A stretch of DNA of 64,000 nucleotides, from contig NZ_FMJL01000008.1 of assembly GCF_900095445.1 (NCBI RefSeq), positions 33,410-97,409 on the forward strand. Direction: 5' to 3'. Source of the stretch: Clostridium sp. N3C. Its GTDB lineage: Bacteria; Bacillota; Clostridia; Clostridiales; Clostridiaceae. This document shows positions 9,887 through 19,389 of the stretch, piece by piece. Both the position numbers and the translations under genes were made by a program. The notes under the pieces are model-generated. The model did no database searches and was not told the origin of the DNA. It worked only from the letters and a program-made list of their open reading frames with translations. Within the stretch, counting starts at the first letter, position 1. The number at the start of each line of letters is the position of its first letter.

Positions 9887-12238
9887 ATGAATGTAAGGGA
9901 AAAAATTATGGACTTCATGAGGGAAGCGGCTTACAAACCTATGGATTTATATCAATTGTGTCAATTGTTTGGTATTAGTCGTGATGAGATGCAGACCATG
10001 AAAAAGATCTTAAAGTCCATGGAAAAAGAAGGTATAATCATAAAAAATAGAGCAGGAAAGTACGGACTTACAGATAGAATGGGATTAATAAAGGGTAAAT
10101 TTCAAGGACATCAAAAGGGTTATGGTTTTGTAATACCTTACGAAGATAGTCCAGATATATTTATTCCAGCAAATAATGTAAATGGAGCTATGAATGGAGA
10201 TATTGTCATAGCTAAAATATTGAAGGAAAATGAAGAAAAGAAAAAAGCAGAAGGAGAAATAGTAAGAATACTAGAAAGGGCTAATAAGACCATAGTAGGT
10301 GTTTATGAAGATAGCAGAAATTTTGGTTTCGTAGTTGCGGATGATAAAAGAATTTATCACGATATCTTTATACCTAAGGCAGAAAAGAATGGAGCTAAAA
10401 CTGGGGACGTAGTTATAGTAGAAATCACAATGTGGCCAGAGGCAAGGAGAAATCCGGAAGGTAGGATAGTAGAAATTCTAGGTAAGAAAGGCGAAGCTGG
10501 CGTTGATATATTAAGTATAATTAAGAATTATAAATTACCTGAAGAATTCCCTGAAAAGGTTCTAAACTATGCTGAGAGTATACCAGATGAAATTCCAGAA
10601 TCAGAATATAAGAGAAGACGGGATTTAAGATCCTTAAGAATGATAACTATAGATGGTGAAGATGCTAAGGATTTGGATGATGCCGTATCCATTGAAAAAT
10701 TAGATAATGGTAATTTTAGATTAGGTGTTCATATAGCAGATGTTTCTCATTATGTTACCGAAAGAAGTCCTTTAGATAAAGAAGCTTTAAAAAGAGGTAC
10801 TTCTGTTTACTTAATTGATAGAGTTATACCAATGCTTCCTAAAAAGCTTTCCAACGGTATTTGTAGCTTAAATCCAAAGGTGGATCGTTTAGCGCTATCT
10901 TGCTTTATGGAAATTGATCACAGGGGTAAAGTGCTTAATCATGAAATAGTGGAAAGTGTAATAAAAACCAGTGAGAGAATGACCTATACAGATGTAACAA
11001 AAATTTTGAGAGATAAAGATGAAGAGTTAATAAAAAGATATGATTATCTTGTAGATGACTTTAAGAAAATGGAAGAGCTCTGCAATATTTTAAATAGAAA
11101 AAGAATGAATAGAGGAGCTGTGGACTTTGACTTTGCAGAAAGTAAAATTATACTGGATGAAAAAGGAAAGCCTATTGATGTAAAGCCTTATGAAAGAAGC
11201 ATAGCTAATAGAATTATTGAGGAATTTATGCTTGTGTGTAATGAAACAGTGGCTGAGCATATGTTCTGGGCCAATATTCCTTTTGTTTATAGAGTACATG
11301 AGGATCCTAAGGAAGAAAAACTAGAACATTTTTACGAGTTTATCCATAATCTAGGCTATACTGTAAAGCGTACAAAAGAGCTGCATCCTAGAAATCTACA
11401 AGAGATTTTAGAAAAGGCAAAGGGTAAAAAGGAAGAAACGGTAGTTAGCACATTACTGTTACGTTCTATGATGCAGGCTAGATATTCACCGGAATCTTTA
11501 GGTCACTTCGGCTTAGCTGCTAGGTATTACTGCCATTTTACTTCACCTATTAGACGTTATCCAGATTTAATTATTCATAGGATAATAAAGGAATTTATTA
11601 ATGGTAAAATAACAGAAGAAAGAATAAAGAAATTAACATCTGCAGTAGAATATGCTTCAATTCAGTCTTCAGAGATGGAAAGAATTGCTCAAGATGCTGA
11701 AAGGGAAGTGGATGATTTAAAGAAAGCTGAGTATATGCTTGATAGAATAGGTGAGGAGTTTGAAGGTATAATATCTTCCGTTACTTCCTTTGGATTTTTT
11801 GTAGAACTACCAAACACTATAGAAGGCTTGGTACACATAAGCAATCTTCATGACGACTACTATTTCTATGATGAAAAGCATCTCTGCTTAATAGGAGAAA
11901 GGACTAAGAAAATGTACCGATTAGGTGATGAAGTTAAAGTAAAGGTAAGTAAGGTAGATATTGATAACAGAGAAATTCATTTTGAGCTTACTGAAAGCGA
12001 AGATGAAGAGGAAAATCAAGTTGTAAACTTAGAAGTTCCTAAGGAAAAGCTTGAAAGTCTATCAGAAGGATACCAAATATTGTCGGTGGAGGAATTTGAG
12101 AAGGAGTTTGAAGTTATAGAAGATGATTTTAATTTTAAAGAAGATGTAGAAGATGAGGCGGATGAAGAGGTAGAAAGAGTAGAATTAGAAGAAGTAGATG
12201 AATATAAAGAAGATTTTTCTCAGTATTTAGATGAATAA
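9887..12238 (+). CDS. rnr: Ribonuclease R
   Basis: This 783-residue processive 3'-5' exoribonuclease degrades structured RNA and helps tmRNA-mediated quality control. An N-terminal winged-helix region (about 1-70) is followed by cold-shock OB folds with GYGFVIPYEDSPDIFIP and NFGFVVADD, the RNB catalytic domain with the acidic active-site segment ITIDGEDAKDLDDAVSI, a C-terminal S1 domain (SSVTSFGFFVELPNTIEGLVH) and a very acidic tail. A GTG at 9872 is in frame, but GAGAGGTG then lies correctly before the ATG at 9887. It stands upstream of smpB and ssrA, its functional partners in trans-translation. Confidence 0.96.
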   Translation: MNVREKIMDFMREAAYKPMDLYQLCQLFGISRDEMQTMKKILKSMEKEGIIIKNRAGKYGLTDRMGLIKGKFQGHQKGYGFVIPYEDSPDIFIPANNVNGAMNGDIVIAKILKENEEKKKAEGEIVRILERANKTIVGVYEDSRNFGFVVADDKRIYHDIFIPKAEKNGAKTGDVVIVEITMWPEARRNPEGRIVEILGKKGEAGVDILSIIKNYKLPEEFPEKVLNYAESIPDEIPESEYKRRRDLRSLRMITIDGEDAKDLDDAVSIEKLDNGNFRLGVHIADVSHYVTERSPLDKEALKRGTSVYLIDRVIPMLPKKLSNGICSLNPKVDRLALSCFMEIDHRGKVLNHEIVESVIKTSERMTYTDVTKILRDKDEELIKRYDYLVDDFKKMEELCNILNRKRMNRGAVDFDFAESKIILDEKGKPIDVKPYERSIANRIIEEFMLVCNETVAEHMFWANIPFVYRVHEDPKEEKLEHFYEFIHNLGYTVKRTKELHPRNLQEILEKAKGKKEETVVSTLLLRSMMQARYSPESLGHFGLAARYYCHFTSPIRRYPDLIIHRIIKEFINGKITEERIKKLTSAVEYASIQSSEMERIAQDAEREVDDLKKAEYMLDRIGEEFEGIISSVTSFGFFVELPNTIEGLVHISNLHDDYYFYDEKHLCLIGERTKKMYRLGDEVKVKVSKVDIDNREIHFELTESEDEEENQVVNLEVPKEKLESLSEGYQILSVEEFEKEFEVIEDDFNFKEDVEDEADEEVERVELEEVDEYKEDFSQYLDE

Positions 12239-12247
12239 AGAACTTTG

Positions 12248-12272
12248 GCTGGAAAGAAAGGCTCTTTCCAGC
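12248..12272 (+). terminator. Hairpin between rnr and smpB
   Basis: GCTGGAAAG (12248-12256) and CTTTCCAGC (12264-12272) form a perfect 9-bp stem with a seven-base loop. There is no strong U-tract, so it is probably an attenuator or processing site rather than a full terminator. Confidence 0.5.
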
Positions 12273-12359
12273 TCTATCCTCTATTATATTTTCATTGACA
12301 GTGCTGGAGAAAACATATATAATAATAACTTAGCAATGTAATTGTAGAGGTGTTAATTT

Positions 12360-12833
12360 ATGAGTAGTAAAGATAAGGGAACAAAAACCTTGGCAGAAAA
12401 CAGAAAAGCTCGACATGATTATTTTATAGAAGAAACCTATGAAGCAGGCATAGTTTTAGTAGGTACAGAAGTAAAGTCTATAAGACAAGGAAAAGTTAAT
12501 TTGAAAGATAGCTATGCAGATATAAGAAATAGTGAAATATTTATAAAAAATATGCATGTTAGTCCTTATGAACAAGGTAATATATTTAATGTAGATCCTT
12601 TGAGGGAGAGAAAACTACTATTGCATGCAAGTGAAATAAGAAAACTCATAGGTTACACTGCTCAAAAGGGATATACCCTAGTCCCCCTAGCTCTTTATCT
12701 TAAGAACGGAAGAGTTAAGGTTAGTTTAGCTGTGGCTAGAGGTAAAAAGAACTATGATAAGAGAGATTCTATGCTGGAAAGGGCAGCTAAAAGGGATATA
12801 GAAAGAGAATTCAAGAATAAAATGAAATATTAG
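12360..12833 (+). CDS. smpB: SsrA-binding protein SmpB
   Basis: The 157-residue OB-fold protein binds the tRNA-like end of tmRNA and brings it to stalled ribosomes. Recognisable segments are the N-terminal [30 protein letters not shown] region, the DSYADI and [11 protein letters not shown] segments, [38 protein letters not shown] and the basic C-terminal tail. Length is typical. AGAGGTG precedes the ATG. Its RNA partner ssrA begins 238 bp downstream. Confidence 0.97.
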   Translation: MSSKDKGTKTLAENRKARHDYFIEETYEAGIVLVGTEVKSIRQGKVNLKDSYADIRNSEIFIKNMHVSPYEQGNIFNVDPLRERKLLLHASEIRKLIGYTAQKGYTLVPLALYLKNGRVKVSLAVARGKKNYDKRDSMLERAAKRDIEREFKNKMKY

Positions 12834-12959
12834 CCTATCTTTCTTAAAAGTCAACAAGTATAAATTTACAAAAAATATTCAAATTAATAATTTTTTAAAA
12901 TAGTAAGTAATTATATTTACCTATAGGAATATTTTAATAATAAAGAGTTAAATTCACTA

Positions 12960-12988
12960 TTGAATCTTAGTTCAAACTGCAGTATTAT
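12960..12988 (+). promoter_or_regulatory. Candidate ssrA promoter
   Basis: TTGAAT (12960-12965), a 17-bp spacer and TATTAT (12983-12988) lie about 84 bp before the mature tmRNA 5' end, which would leave a precursor leader to be trimmed by RNase P. A separate TTGACA at 13003 lacks a matching -10 box. Confidence 0.35.
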
Positions 12989-13071
12989 AATAATTGTAGT
13001 CTTTGACAACTAAATACTTGAGTTTGCGTTAGGGCGTCAGCACTCTGACAAAAGTAGCCCACTAATAATAA

Positions 13072-13426
13072 GGGGGCGTACTGGTTTCGACGGGGGTAAG
13101 ACGTGTTTGAGTAGCGAGTCGAAGGTCTCCTGTACCTGCGTTAAAAAAACGGGAATTAAATATAAACGCAAACGAAAATAACAATTTAGCATTAGCAGCT
13201 TAGTCTGCATGCCGTCAGCCTAAGAGTACCGCGGCTTAGGATCTGGCGTCGACAGCGGTGAAACGAGCCTGAGTAAGCTTTGCCTCAGGAACGGGATTTA
13301 TGAAGCTACTGAAGCTTGAACCCTGTCAGTAGGGGGCAAGCAGAGGGAATGTGAAAATACTGACTGCACTCGGAGAAGCTCAGGCATTGCTGCCTTCGGA
13401 CAGGGGTTCGATTCCCCTCGCCTCCA
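13072..13426 (+). ncRNA. ssrA: Transfer-messenger RNA (tmRNA)
   Basis: The 355-base RNA rescues stalled ribosomes and tags the nascent protein for proteolysis. The 5' end GGGGGCG pairs with the 3' CGCCTCC (13419-13425), including the G3-U wobble that serves as the alanine identity signal, and a T-arm (GGGGTTCGATTCCCC) lies before the 3' end. The tag frame runs from GCA at 13168 to the TAG at 13201 and reads ANENNNLALAA. The discriminator base is A13426; CCA is not encoded (TCT follows), so the 3' end must be added. smpB lies just upstream. Confidence 0.97.
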
Positions 13427-13466
13427 TCTAAGTAAGGATTATCAAGGTTTATAACGCTTTGACGAT

Positions 13467-13523
13467 AAAGATAACAAATAAGGGATACAGAAATAGAATC
13501 TGTATCCCTTATTTGTTATCTTT
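13467..13523. terminator. Very long perfect hairpin terminator after ssrA
   Basis: The stem is 24 bp without mismatch: 13467-13490 pairs with 13500-13523 around a nine-base loop. It is followed by TTATATTTTGAT. Stems of this length also occur after clpB (23 bp). Confidence 0.85.
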
Positions 13524-13934
13524 TTATATTTTGATATTTGTGATTAAATTTTACAACTTACTCATCGTTAAATATCTCCATCAGAATATATAGTTTTCAT
13601 ATTATTGAGTAAATGATAGATAGTGGATTAATAATCAAATATAGTATTAAATGGTATATGTTGAAAATCAATATATATTAGTTAAAAATTTAACAAATAT
13701 ATAAGTAATTTCACAATATAATATGTATCATATGTAATAATTTATAGTTTATTCCAGAAAATATAACTAAATATCTATTAAATTAATCACCTAATATGTT
13801 AAGTTATTACAAAACAATTAATTAAAATTGATAATATAAATGTAATTAATGTTAATATTAACCTGTAATATTCATATAATATTACATTATAATTACAAAA
13901 TAGTTGCGAAAAATGTTGGAAAAATCAAAATTAA
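13524..13934. other. Gene-free AT-rich stretch before the chemosensory operon
   Basis: No open frame of note, RNA gene or repeat is visible in these roughly 410 bases. Composition is extremely AT-rich. It may hold upstream promoter elements only. Confidence 0.6.
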
Positions 13935-13962
13935 TAAATAAATATCTATTTTATGTCGATAT
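13935..13962 (+). promoter_or_regulatory. SigD (sigma-28)-like promoter of the chemosensory operon
   Basis: TAAA (13935-13938), 16 bases, then GTCGATAT (13955-13962) fits the motility sigma consensus TAAA-N15/16-GCCGATAA with one or two changes. It lies about 150 bp before the MCP-like gene, where a motility and chemotaxis sigma factor would be expected. The match is by eye only. Confidence 0.45.
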
Positions 13963-14111
13963 TTGATTGACGATTCAAAATATTTTTGATAAAGTGAAAC
14001 TACATGTTAAATAGTTAACATAAAGCTCTTTAAATTATGCAAATTTATCTTATGCAAAATAATGTTTGCAGAATTCTGGGAGCTACTAAATATATATAGG
14101 AGGAATACATA

Positions 14112-16096
14112 ATGGAAAAGAAACTTGCAAAGCCAGCAACAGTAACCAGTAAAGAAACTAAAAATGAAAAGGTTTCTGCAACTACAGCTAAAGGAAGTAA
14201 AAGTGCTCTATTAGAGCATAATGCTGATGAAATGGAGAAAAAAAGAGAAATGGCTAGGAGACAGGCTCAGGAAAAATTGAGATCAAGAACTTTGGCTAAG
14301 CAGCAGCAAATTGCTGAACGAATTTCAACTGCAACAGAGCAATTAGTTGTAGGTATGGAAGAAGCTAGTTCTGCTTCCAGAGAGTTGGGGTCAACAATGA
14401 CTCAGATTGCTTCTGGAGCTATTCAGGCATCTTCTGCTACTGAAGAATCTAGAGCAGCAATCAATCAGATAGATAAAGCGGCAGTTATAGCTGAACAAAG
14501 AGCTAAAGAGTCTTTAAATAAAATCAATGAAGCTCAATTTTTAATAAGATCTACAGCAAGAGATACTGAATTGTTAATTGAAGGAATCAAAGAAGCTGCT
14601 AATACTAATCTTGAGTCTGTAAAGCTTATTGCAGAACTGGAAAAGCAATCTGATGAAATTGGTGAAATTGTACAAGCTGTAGTGAGGATTGCTGATCAGA
14701 CAAATTTATTGGCTCTCAATGCGGCAATTGAGGCTGCTAGAGCTGGAGAACATGGAAGGGCTTTGCAGTAGTGGCCGATGAAGTTAGAAATTTGGCAGAG
14801 ACCTCCGAAAAGTCAGCTAGAAATATAAGAGAACTGGTAAATGAGATACAGGAAAATGTTAAAGTTGTTGTTGTGGATATTCAAAGTTCAGGAAAAGTGG
14901 CAAATGAGGAGGTGGAAAAGGCTAAAAAGATCACAGAAGATTTGGAGAAAGTTGAGAAGGATGTTATAGAGGTACAGAGTGGCATAAATGAAATAGTAGA
15001 AAATTCAGTGAATGCTGCAAAAGGAGCTACAGAATTTTTAGCTATATCTGAGCAGGTAGCCGCTGCTGCTGAAGAACAGACTAGTGCAGCAGAAGAAATA
15101 GAAAAATCTATTGAAGAACAAAATAGGGCTTTTGAAGAATTGAATATAGGCTCATCAGAGCTTTCACAATTAGCAGAGGAACTAAAGGTATCAACGGATA
15201 CACAAAAATCTTCAGAAATATTAGCTTCAACGGCAGAAGAGCTTTCTGCTAATGTAGAAGAAGCCAATTCTGTTGCAACTGAGGTTATGAGAGCTATTGA
15301 GCAAGTTGCTATTGGTGCGGAGGCTCAGGCTAGACTTACTGAAAAAGCTGCAGCTATCAGTGAAAGATTAGCAGCAGGAGCTACTCAGATGAATAAAAGA
15401 GCTATTCAGTCCACTGAGAAAGTAGCAGAATTACAAGCTCTACTAAATGAAAATAAAGCTGGAATAGATGCAATGATTGCTGGAATTGGTGCATCAGCAG
15501 AGGCAAATACTATAGCTGCTAAGAACATTAAGAACTTAGAGGAAACAACTAGAAAGATAGATAAGATTGTTGATGCTATAGTAAACGTTACAATTCAAAC
15601 CAATATGCTTGCTGTTAACGGTTCCATTGAAGCAGCTAGAGCAGGAGAATTCGGCAGGGGCTTTTCTGTAGTTGCAGGAGATATAAGAACTTTAGCTAAT
15701 GAATCCGCTGAAAATACTGATAAAATAAAAGATCTTGTAAGAGGAATTCAAAGTCAAATAGCACGAGTTGCTGCTGATACAGAAGTGGCAAGTAGAACAT
15801 CTCTCTCAGAAGTAGAGAAGGCCAAAGGAATCACTGATAATTTAATTGTAATTCAGGAAGCTATGATTAATATATTAGAAGGCTCTAAAGAGATTTCAAA
15901 AGGGGCAGAAGAGACAATGATTGCTCTTGAGCAGGCCAAGAAGGGTGTGGAACAAATATCATCTGCAGCACAGGAGGCAGCAGCAGCTACTGAAAAAGCT
16001 AGTAATGTAGCAACAGCGCAGGCTAGAGGCATGCAGGAACTTGCAGAGGCTATAGAGGAGATATCAGGACTTGCTGATGAATTACAAAATATGTAG
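14112..16096 (+). pseudogene. Cytosolic protein with two tandem MCP signalling domains, frameshifted
   Basis: Two abutting frames, 14112-14771 (219 codons) and one ending at 16096, together encode one protein of about 661 residues. Frame 1 ends in the first receptor hairpin tip ([17 protein letters not shown]) and the second frame continues exactly where that motif should ([15 protein letters not shown]). One base is missing in the GGG run at 14758-14760; GGGG would restore the frame. A second complete signalling domain follows with tip [18 protein letters not shown]. The first 60 residues are polar, and there is no membrane segment or sensor domain. It should dock CheW-type couplers. AGGAGG precedes ATG. 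Sequencing error and true mutation cannot be told apart here. Confidence 0.82.
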
Positions 16097-16113
16097 GATA
16101 TGGAGGGAAAGCA

Positions 16114-17541
16114 ATGGCTTCATTAGAAAATAATTTTAGTTTATTAGAAAGACAGTTGGTTACCTTCCATCTTGGAAACGATGAATTTGGCGCAGATATA
16201 ATGAATGTAAAAGAAATAGTAAGAGTTTCGGAAATTACAAAAGTGTCAAATGCACCTTTTTATGTAGAGGGAGTCTGCAATCTTAGGGGAAATGTACTTC
16301 CAATTATCGATGGTAGATTGAGATTTAATATGGAGAAAAAAGACCATGATGAGAATAGCAGAGTGCTTGTAATTGATATAAATGGTAAGGCTACAGGAGT
16401 AATAGTGGATAGGGTATCTGAAGTAATAAGGGTTAATTCTAAGGATATTGAGGATACTCCTAGTATAATGAAAAACGATTCTATGGATTATTTAAATGGT
16501 GTTATAAAACTTGATAATGGAAATCGACTTATAATGTTACTTGATTTGTTTAAAATTCTGAAAGTTGAAGAAGTTCAAAATATTGATGCTGCCAATGTTG
16601 ATATTCAAATGGAAAAAACTATCGCCTATGAAGAAAATGAAAAGTTAAATGAAGAGCAACTAGTTTCCTTTATTGTTGATAAAGAAGAATATGCTATAAA
16701 CATAATGCAAGTAAAGGAAATAATAAGAGTAATAGATATAGTAAAAGTCCCCAATGCTGAAAGTTATATAGAAGGTGTAGCATCTATAAGAGGTAATTTG
16801 GTACCTATAGTAAATTTAAGGAAGTACTTGGGCCTTGAAGATGTAGAAGTCACAGATCACACAAGAATACTTATAGTGGATATGGGCAAGGTTACCTGTG
16901 GAATTATGGTGGACAAAGTTTCAGAGGTAAAAAGAGTTACGGAAAATGTAATCCAACCTCCACCGGCCATCTTTTATGGTGAGGATGGAGAGCAATTGAA
17001 AGGAATAGCTAAATTAGATGGTGGGAAAAGACTTATTATGATTTTAGATCCTACAAAGTTTATAGCATTGGACAAGCTTCAGCAGATTTCAGATATAAGC
17101 AATGAAAAAAAAGTAGACGAGGTTTATAAAAGTATTGAAAAACAGTTGTTAGATGAGGAACAGTTGGTAACTTTAAAGTTGGAACGTGAGGAATATGCAA
17201 TTAAAATAAACTACGTTGAAGAAATAACGAGAATGACTGAAGTTACTAGAATACCTAGAGCACCTTATTTCATAGATGGAATTGTTAACTTAAGGGGAAA
17301 TGTTATACCTGTTCTTAATCTAAGAAAAATGTTTAGAATGGAGGAAAAAGAAATATCAAATTCTACAAGAATCATTAAGATATTTAATCCTTTTTTTACC
17401 ACTCGTGCAGAAGATGGAGGTACTGGGTTAGGTTTATCCATTGTCCACGACATAATAAAGGTACACAGAGGAAGTATTGAGGTAAATAGTAATTTAGATG
17501 AAGGTACTGATTTTGCACTTATTTTTCCAAAAGGAAGGTGA
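16114..17541 (+). CDS. Triple CheW-domain protein whose third domain is fused to a histidine-kinase tail
   Basis: The 475-residue protein has CheW coupling domains at about 12-150 (QLVTFHLGNDEFGADIMNVKEIVRV) and 175-320 (QLVSFIVDKEEYAINIMQVKEIIRV). A third begins near 350 but stops half way, after NSTRII. From residue 422 the sequence is the last 54 residues of a sensor kinase ATPase domain, with IFNPFFTT and GTGLGLSIV followed by a GTDFALIFP end. That fragment lacks the N box and cannot work as a kinase. The layout looks like an in-frame deletion that removed the end of the CheW gene and the start of a downstream kinase gene. CheW1 and CheW2 seem intact and could link receptor to kinase. GGAGGG precedes ATG. 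Confidence 0.85.
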   Translation: MASLENNFSLLERQLVTFHLGNDEFGADIMNVKEIVRVSEITKVSNAPFYVEGVCNLRGNVLPIIDGRLRFNMEKKDHDENSRVLVIDINGKATGVIVDRVSEVIRVNSKDIEDTPSIMKNDSMDYLNGVIKLDNGNRLIMLLDLFKILKVEEVQNIDAANVDIQMEKTIAYEENEKLNEEQLVSFIVDKEEYAINIMQVKEIIRVIDIVKVPNAESYIEGVASIRGNLVPIVNLRKYLGLEDVEVTDHTRILIVDMGKVTCGIMVDKVSEVKRVTENVIQPPPAIFYGEDGEQLKGIAKLDGGKRLIMILDPTKFIALDKLQQISDISNEKKVDEVYKSIEKQLLDEEQLVTLKLEREEYAIKINYVEEITRMTEVTRIPRAPYFIDGIVNLRGNVIPVLNLRKMFRMEEKEISNSTRIIKIFNPFFTTRAEDGGTGLGLSIVHDIIKVHRGSIEVNSNLDEGTDFALIFPKGR

Positions 17542-17546
17542 TTACC

Positions 17547-18950
17547 ATGGATCAAAATGAGCTATTAGATATATATTTTGAAGAAACTAGTGATAATTTA
17601 GAAGAAGCAGAGGCTTATATTATAGGATTAGAAAAAACATTTTCTATGGATAACTTTAATAGCCTTTTTAGATGTATACATTCAATAAAAGGTAGCTCTG
17701 CTGCTGTTAATTTTGATGAACTATCAAGTTTGGCTCATAAATTAGAAGATATTTTAAATTATATCCGTGACGGTAAATTTGAATTTGATAATGAAATATC
17801 AAATCTTTGCATTAACTGTATTGATCAGCTTAGAGTGTTATTTCAAATGAGGAGAATTTCACCTGAAAATAAAATAGATAATAAAGAAATAGAGAGATCT
17901 TTAAAGCTTCAAGAAGAAATGGATATGTTTCTGCAAACTGTAAAAGAAGAAAAGAATTCTGAAACTGATTTTGAAGAAGATGATCTAATGGAATTTATAG
18001 AAAAAGATATCTCCGACTTTTCCAAAACATATTTTATACGATTATTATTTGATGTAGAAAACCCAATGCAGTCAATTACTAGGTTTATGATAGTAAATTC
18101 CTTGAATGAAAGTGGTAAGATAGTATATTCTTATCCAAGTGTTAATTTTATGGTTTCCTCCAATTCTGATGAAGTTATACAGGATTATGAATGTGTATAT
18201 AAAACTAATATTGACTATGATAAGTTGCTTAGCAAAGTAGATATTCCATTTATCAATGGAATAAAGATTACTTATATTGACAATGAAGTATTAAGGAACA
18301 CAGGAGAGGATATCCAAAAGGAAAAAAGAGATTTATTGGTGGAATTTTTTGATGATTTCATGGATTTGGGAAATTTTATAACAGATACCTGTTGGTGTAA
18401 TAAGGAAAGAGAAAAAATTGATAAATTGTACATAGAAGCTCAAAAAATTTTAGAACTGGATAGTGATAACAAAGAATTAGTTACAATAATGAATGAGGTA
18501 ATTGCCTTTATTAATATTCAGGTTTTTATAGTTGAAGGCTCTAATATGATTTCCCTAGATATTATTCCAACTATGATAAAGTTATATCAATGCTTAATAA
18601 GCAAACTTTATGATATGTTTAAGAATAAAGTGTTTTTTAAATACCTTCAACTGAAAAAAGACGAAGATAATATAGAAAGATTGGAAATATTAAAAGAAAA
18701 GATGGACAGGGATCTTTTTAGATATGTATTGATAGATATAAATGATCTAGAAATAATTGAGAATAATGAATTGAAAAAGTTAATTAATTTAAATAAATTC
18801 ATGTCAGAAAATGGCATACAAGTAGTTATATTGAATGGAGGCATATATAGGAGGAGAATATATAATATTTTGGAGTCTATAATAGATATTTTAGATATTA
18901 AACAGTATTATAATGAAACACATGCCATGTGCGGATTAATCAGTAAATGA
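17547..18950 (+). CDS. CheA-like P1-P2 protein with C-terminal STAS-like domain and no kinase
   Basis: The 467-residue soluble protein starts with a CheA-type Hpt (P1) domain: His45 lies in HSIKGSSAAVNFDELSSLAH, the normal phospho-acceptor context. Residues about 155-245 (YFIRLLFDVENPMQSITRFM onward) resemble the CheA P2 response-regulator docking fold. The P3 dimer, P4 kinase and P5 coupling domains are absent; residues 250-360 are an unrecognised helical region and about 375-467 look like a STAS domain (YVLIDINDLEII, then VVILNGG). AAGGAAGG before ATG 17547 is preferred over GTG 17538. It overlaps no gene but follows the CheW stop by five bases. It would need a kinase in trans. P1 is well supported; P2 and STAS are by pattern only. 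Confidence 0.75.
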   Translation: MDQNELLDIYFEETSDNLEEAEAYIIGLEKTFSMDNFNSLFRCIHSIKGSSAAVNFDELSSLAHKLEDILNYIRDGKFEFDNEISNLCINCIDQLRVLFQMRRISPENKIDNKEIERSLKLQEEMDMFLQTVKEEKNSETDFEEDDLMEFIEKDISDFSKTYFIRLLFDVENPMQSITRFMIVNSLNESGKIVYSYPSVNFMVSSNSDEVIQDYECVYKTNIDYDKLLSKVDIPFINGIKITYIDNEVLRNTGEDIQKEKRDLLVEFFDDFMDLGNFITDTCWCNKEREKIDKLYIEAQKILELDSDNKELVTIMNEVIAFINIQVFIVEGSNMISLDIIPTMIKLYQCLISKLYDMFKNKVFFKYLQLKKDEDNIERLEILKEKMDRDLFRYVLIDINDLEIIENNELKKLINLNKFMSENGIQVVILNGGIYRRRIYNILESIIDILDIKQYYNETHAMCGLISK

Positions 18951-18966
18951 AAGAAGGATAACAATC

Positions 18967-19389
18967 ATGCGAGAGTATTATAAAATATTGATTATTGATG
19001 ATGAAGAGGAAACGCTATCTGCCCTACAAAAAAATCTTGTTTTAGAAGGCTTTAATGTTACTACATGCAATGATTCGGTAAAAGCTATAAAAATGATTAA
19101 GGATGAAAAATTTCATATAATCATAACGGATATTGTAATGCCTAAAATGGATGGTTTAGAAGTTTTAAAATTTGCAAGAAGTTATGATGCACTTACACAA
19201 GTAATAATGATGACGGTGCACTCAACAATGGAACTTACTATACAGTCTTTGGAGCTAGGAGCAAATGACTATATTTTAAAACCCTTTAAGAGTATAGATT
19301 ATATAATAGAGATTATAAATTATTCTATTGAAAAGCTAGAGAGATGGAAGCAATCTATACGAGATATTGTGGCTAGGGAAGTATTTTAA
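18967..19389 (+). CDS. Single-domain response regulator (CheY-like receiver)
   Basis: The 140-residue protein is a lone receiver domain. The full catalytic set is present: acidic pair Asp11-Asp12, phospho-acceptor Asp55 in IITDIVMPKMDG, Thr83 and Lys105 in YILKPF. The sequence style (VMPKMDGLEVLK, MTVHSTME) resembles NtrC/AtoC-type receivers more than CheY, and the C-terminal tail (KLERWKQSIRDIVAREVF) is the start of a linker without an output domain. It lies 16 bp after the P1-P2-STAS gene, so His45 of that protein is a natural phosphodonor candidate. Confidence 0.88.
   Translation: MREYYKILIIDDEEETLSALQKNLVLEGFNVTTCNDSVKAIKMIKDEKFHIIITDIVMPKMDGLEVLKFARSYDALTQVIMMTVHSTMELTIQSLELGANDYILKPFKSIDYIIEIINYSIEKLERWKQSIRDIVAREVF

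Noticed and set aside
13524..14111. Small RNA or small peptide gene in the long AT-rich gap
   Set aside because: No stable hairpin with U-tract and no frame with a ribosome site was found beyond the ssrA terminator and the SigD-like promoter.
14745..14775. Programmed frameshifting in the double MCP gene
   Set aside because: No slippery heptamer or downstream pseudoknot is apparent, and MCP genes are not known to use recoding. A mutation or sequencing error explains it better.
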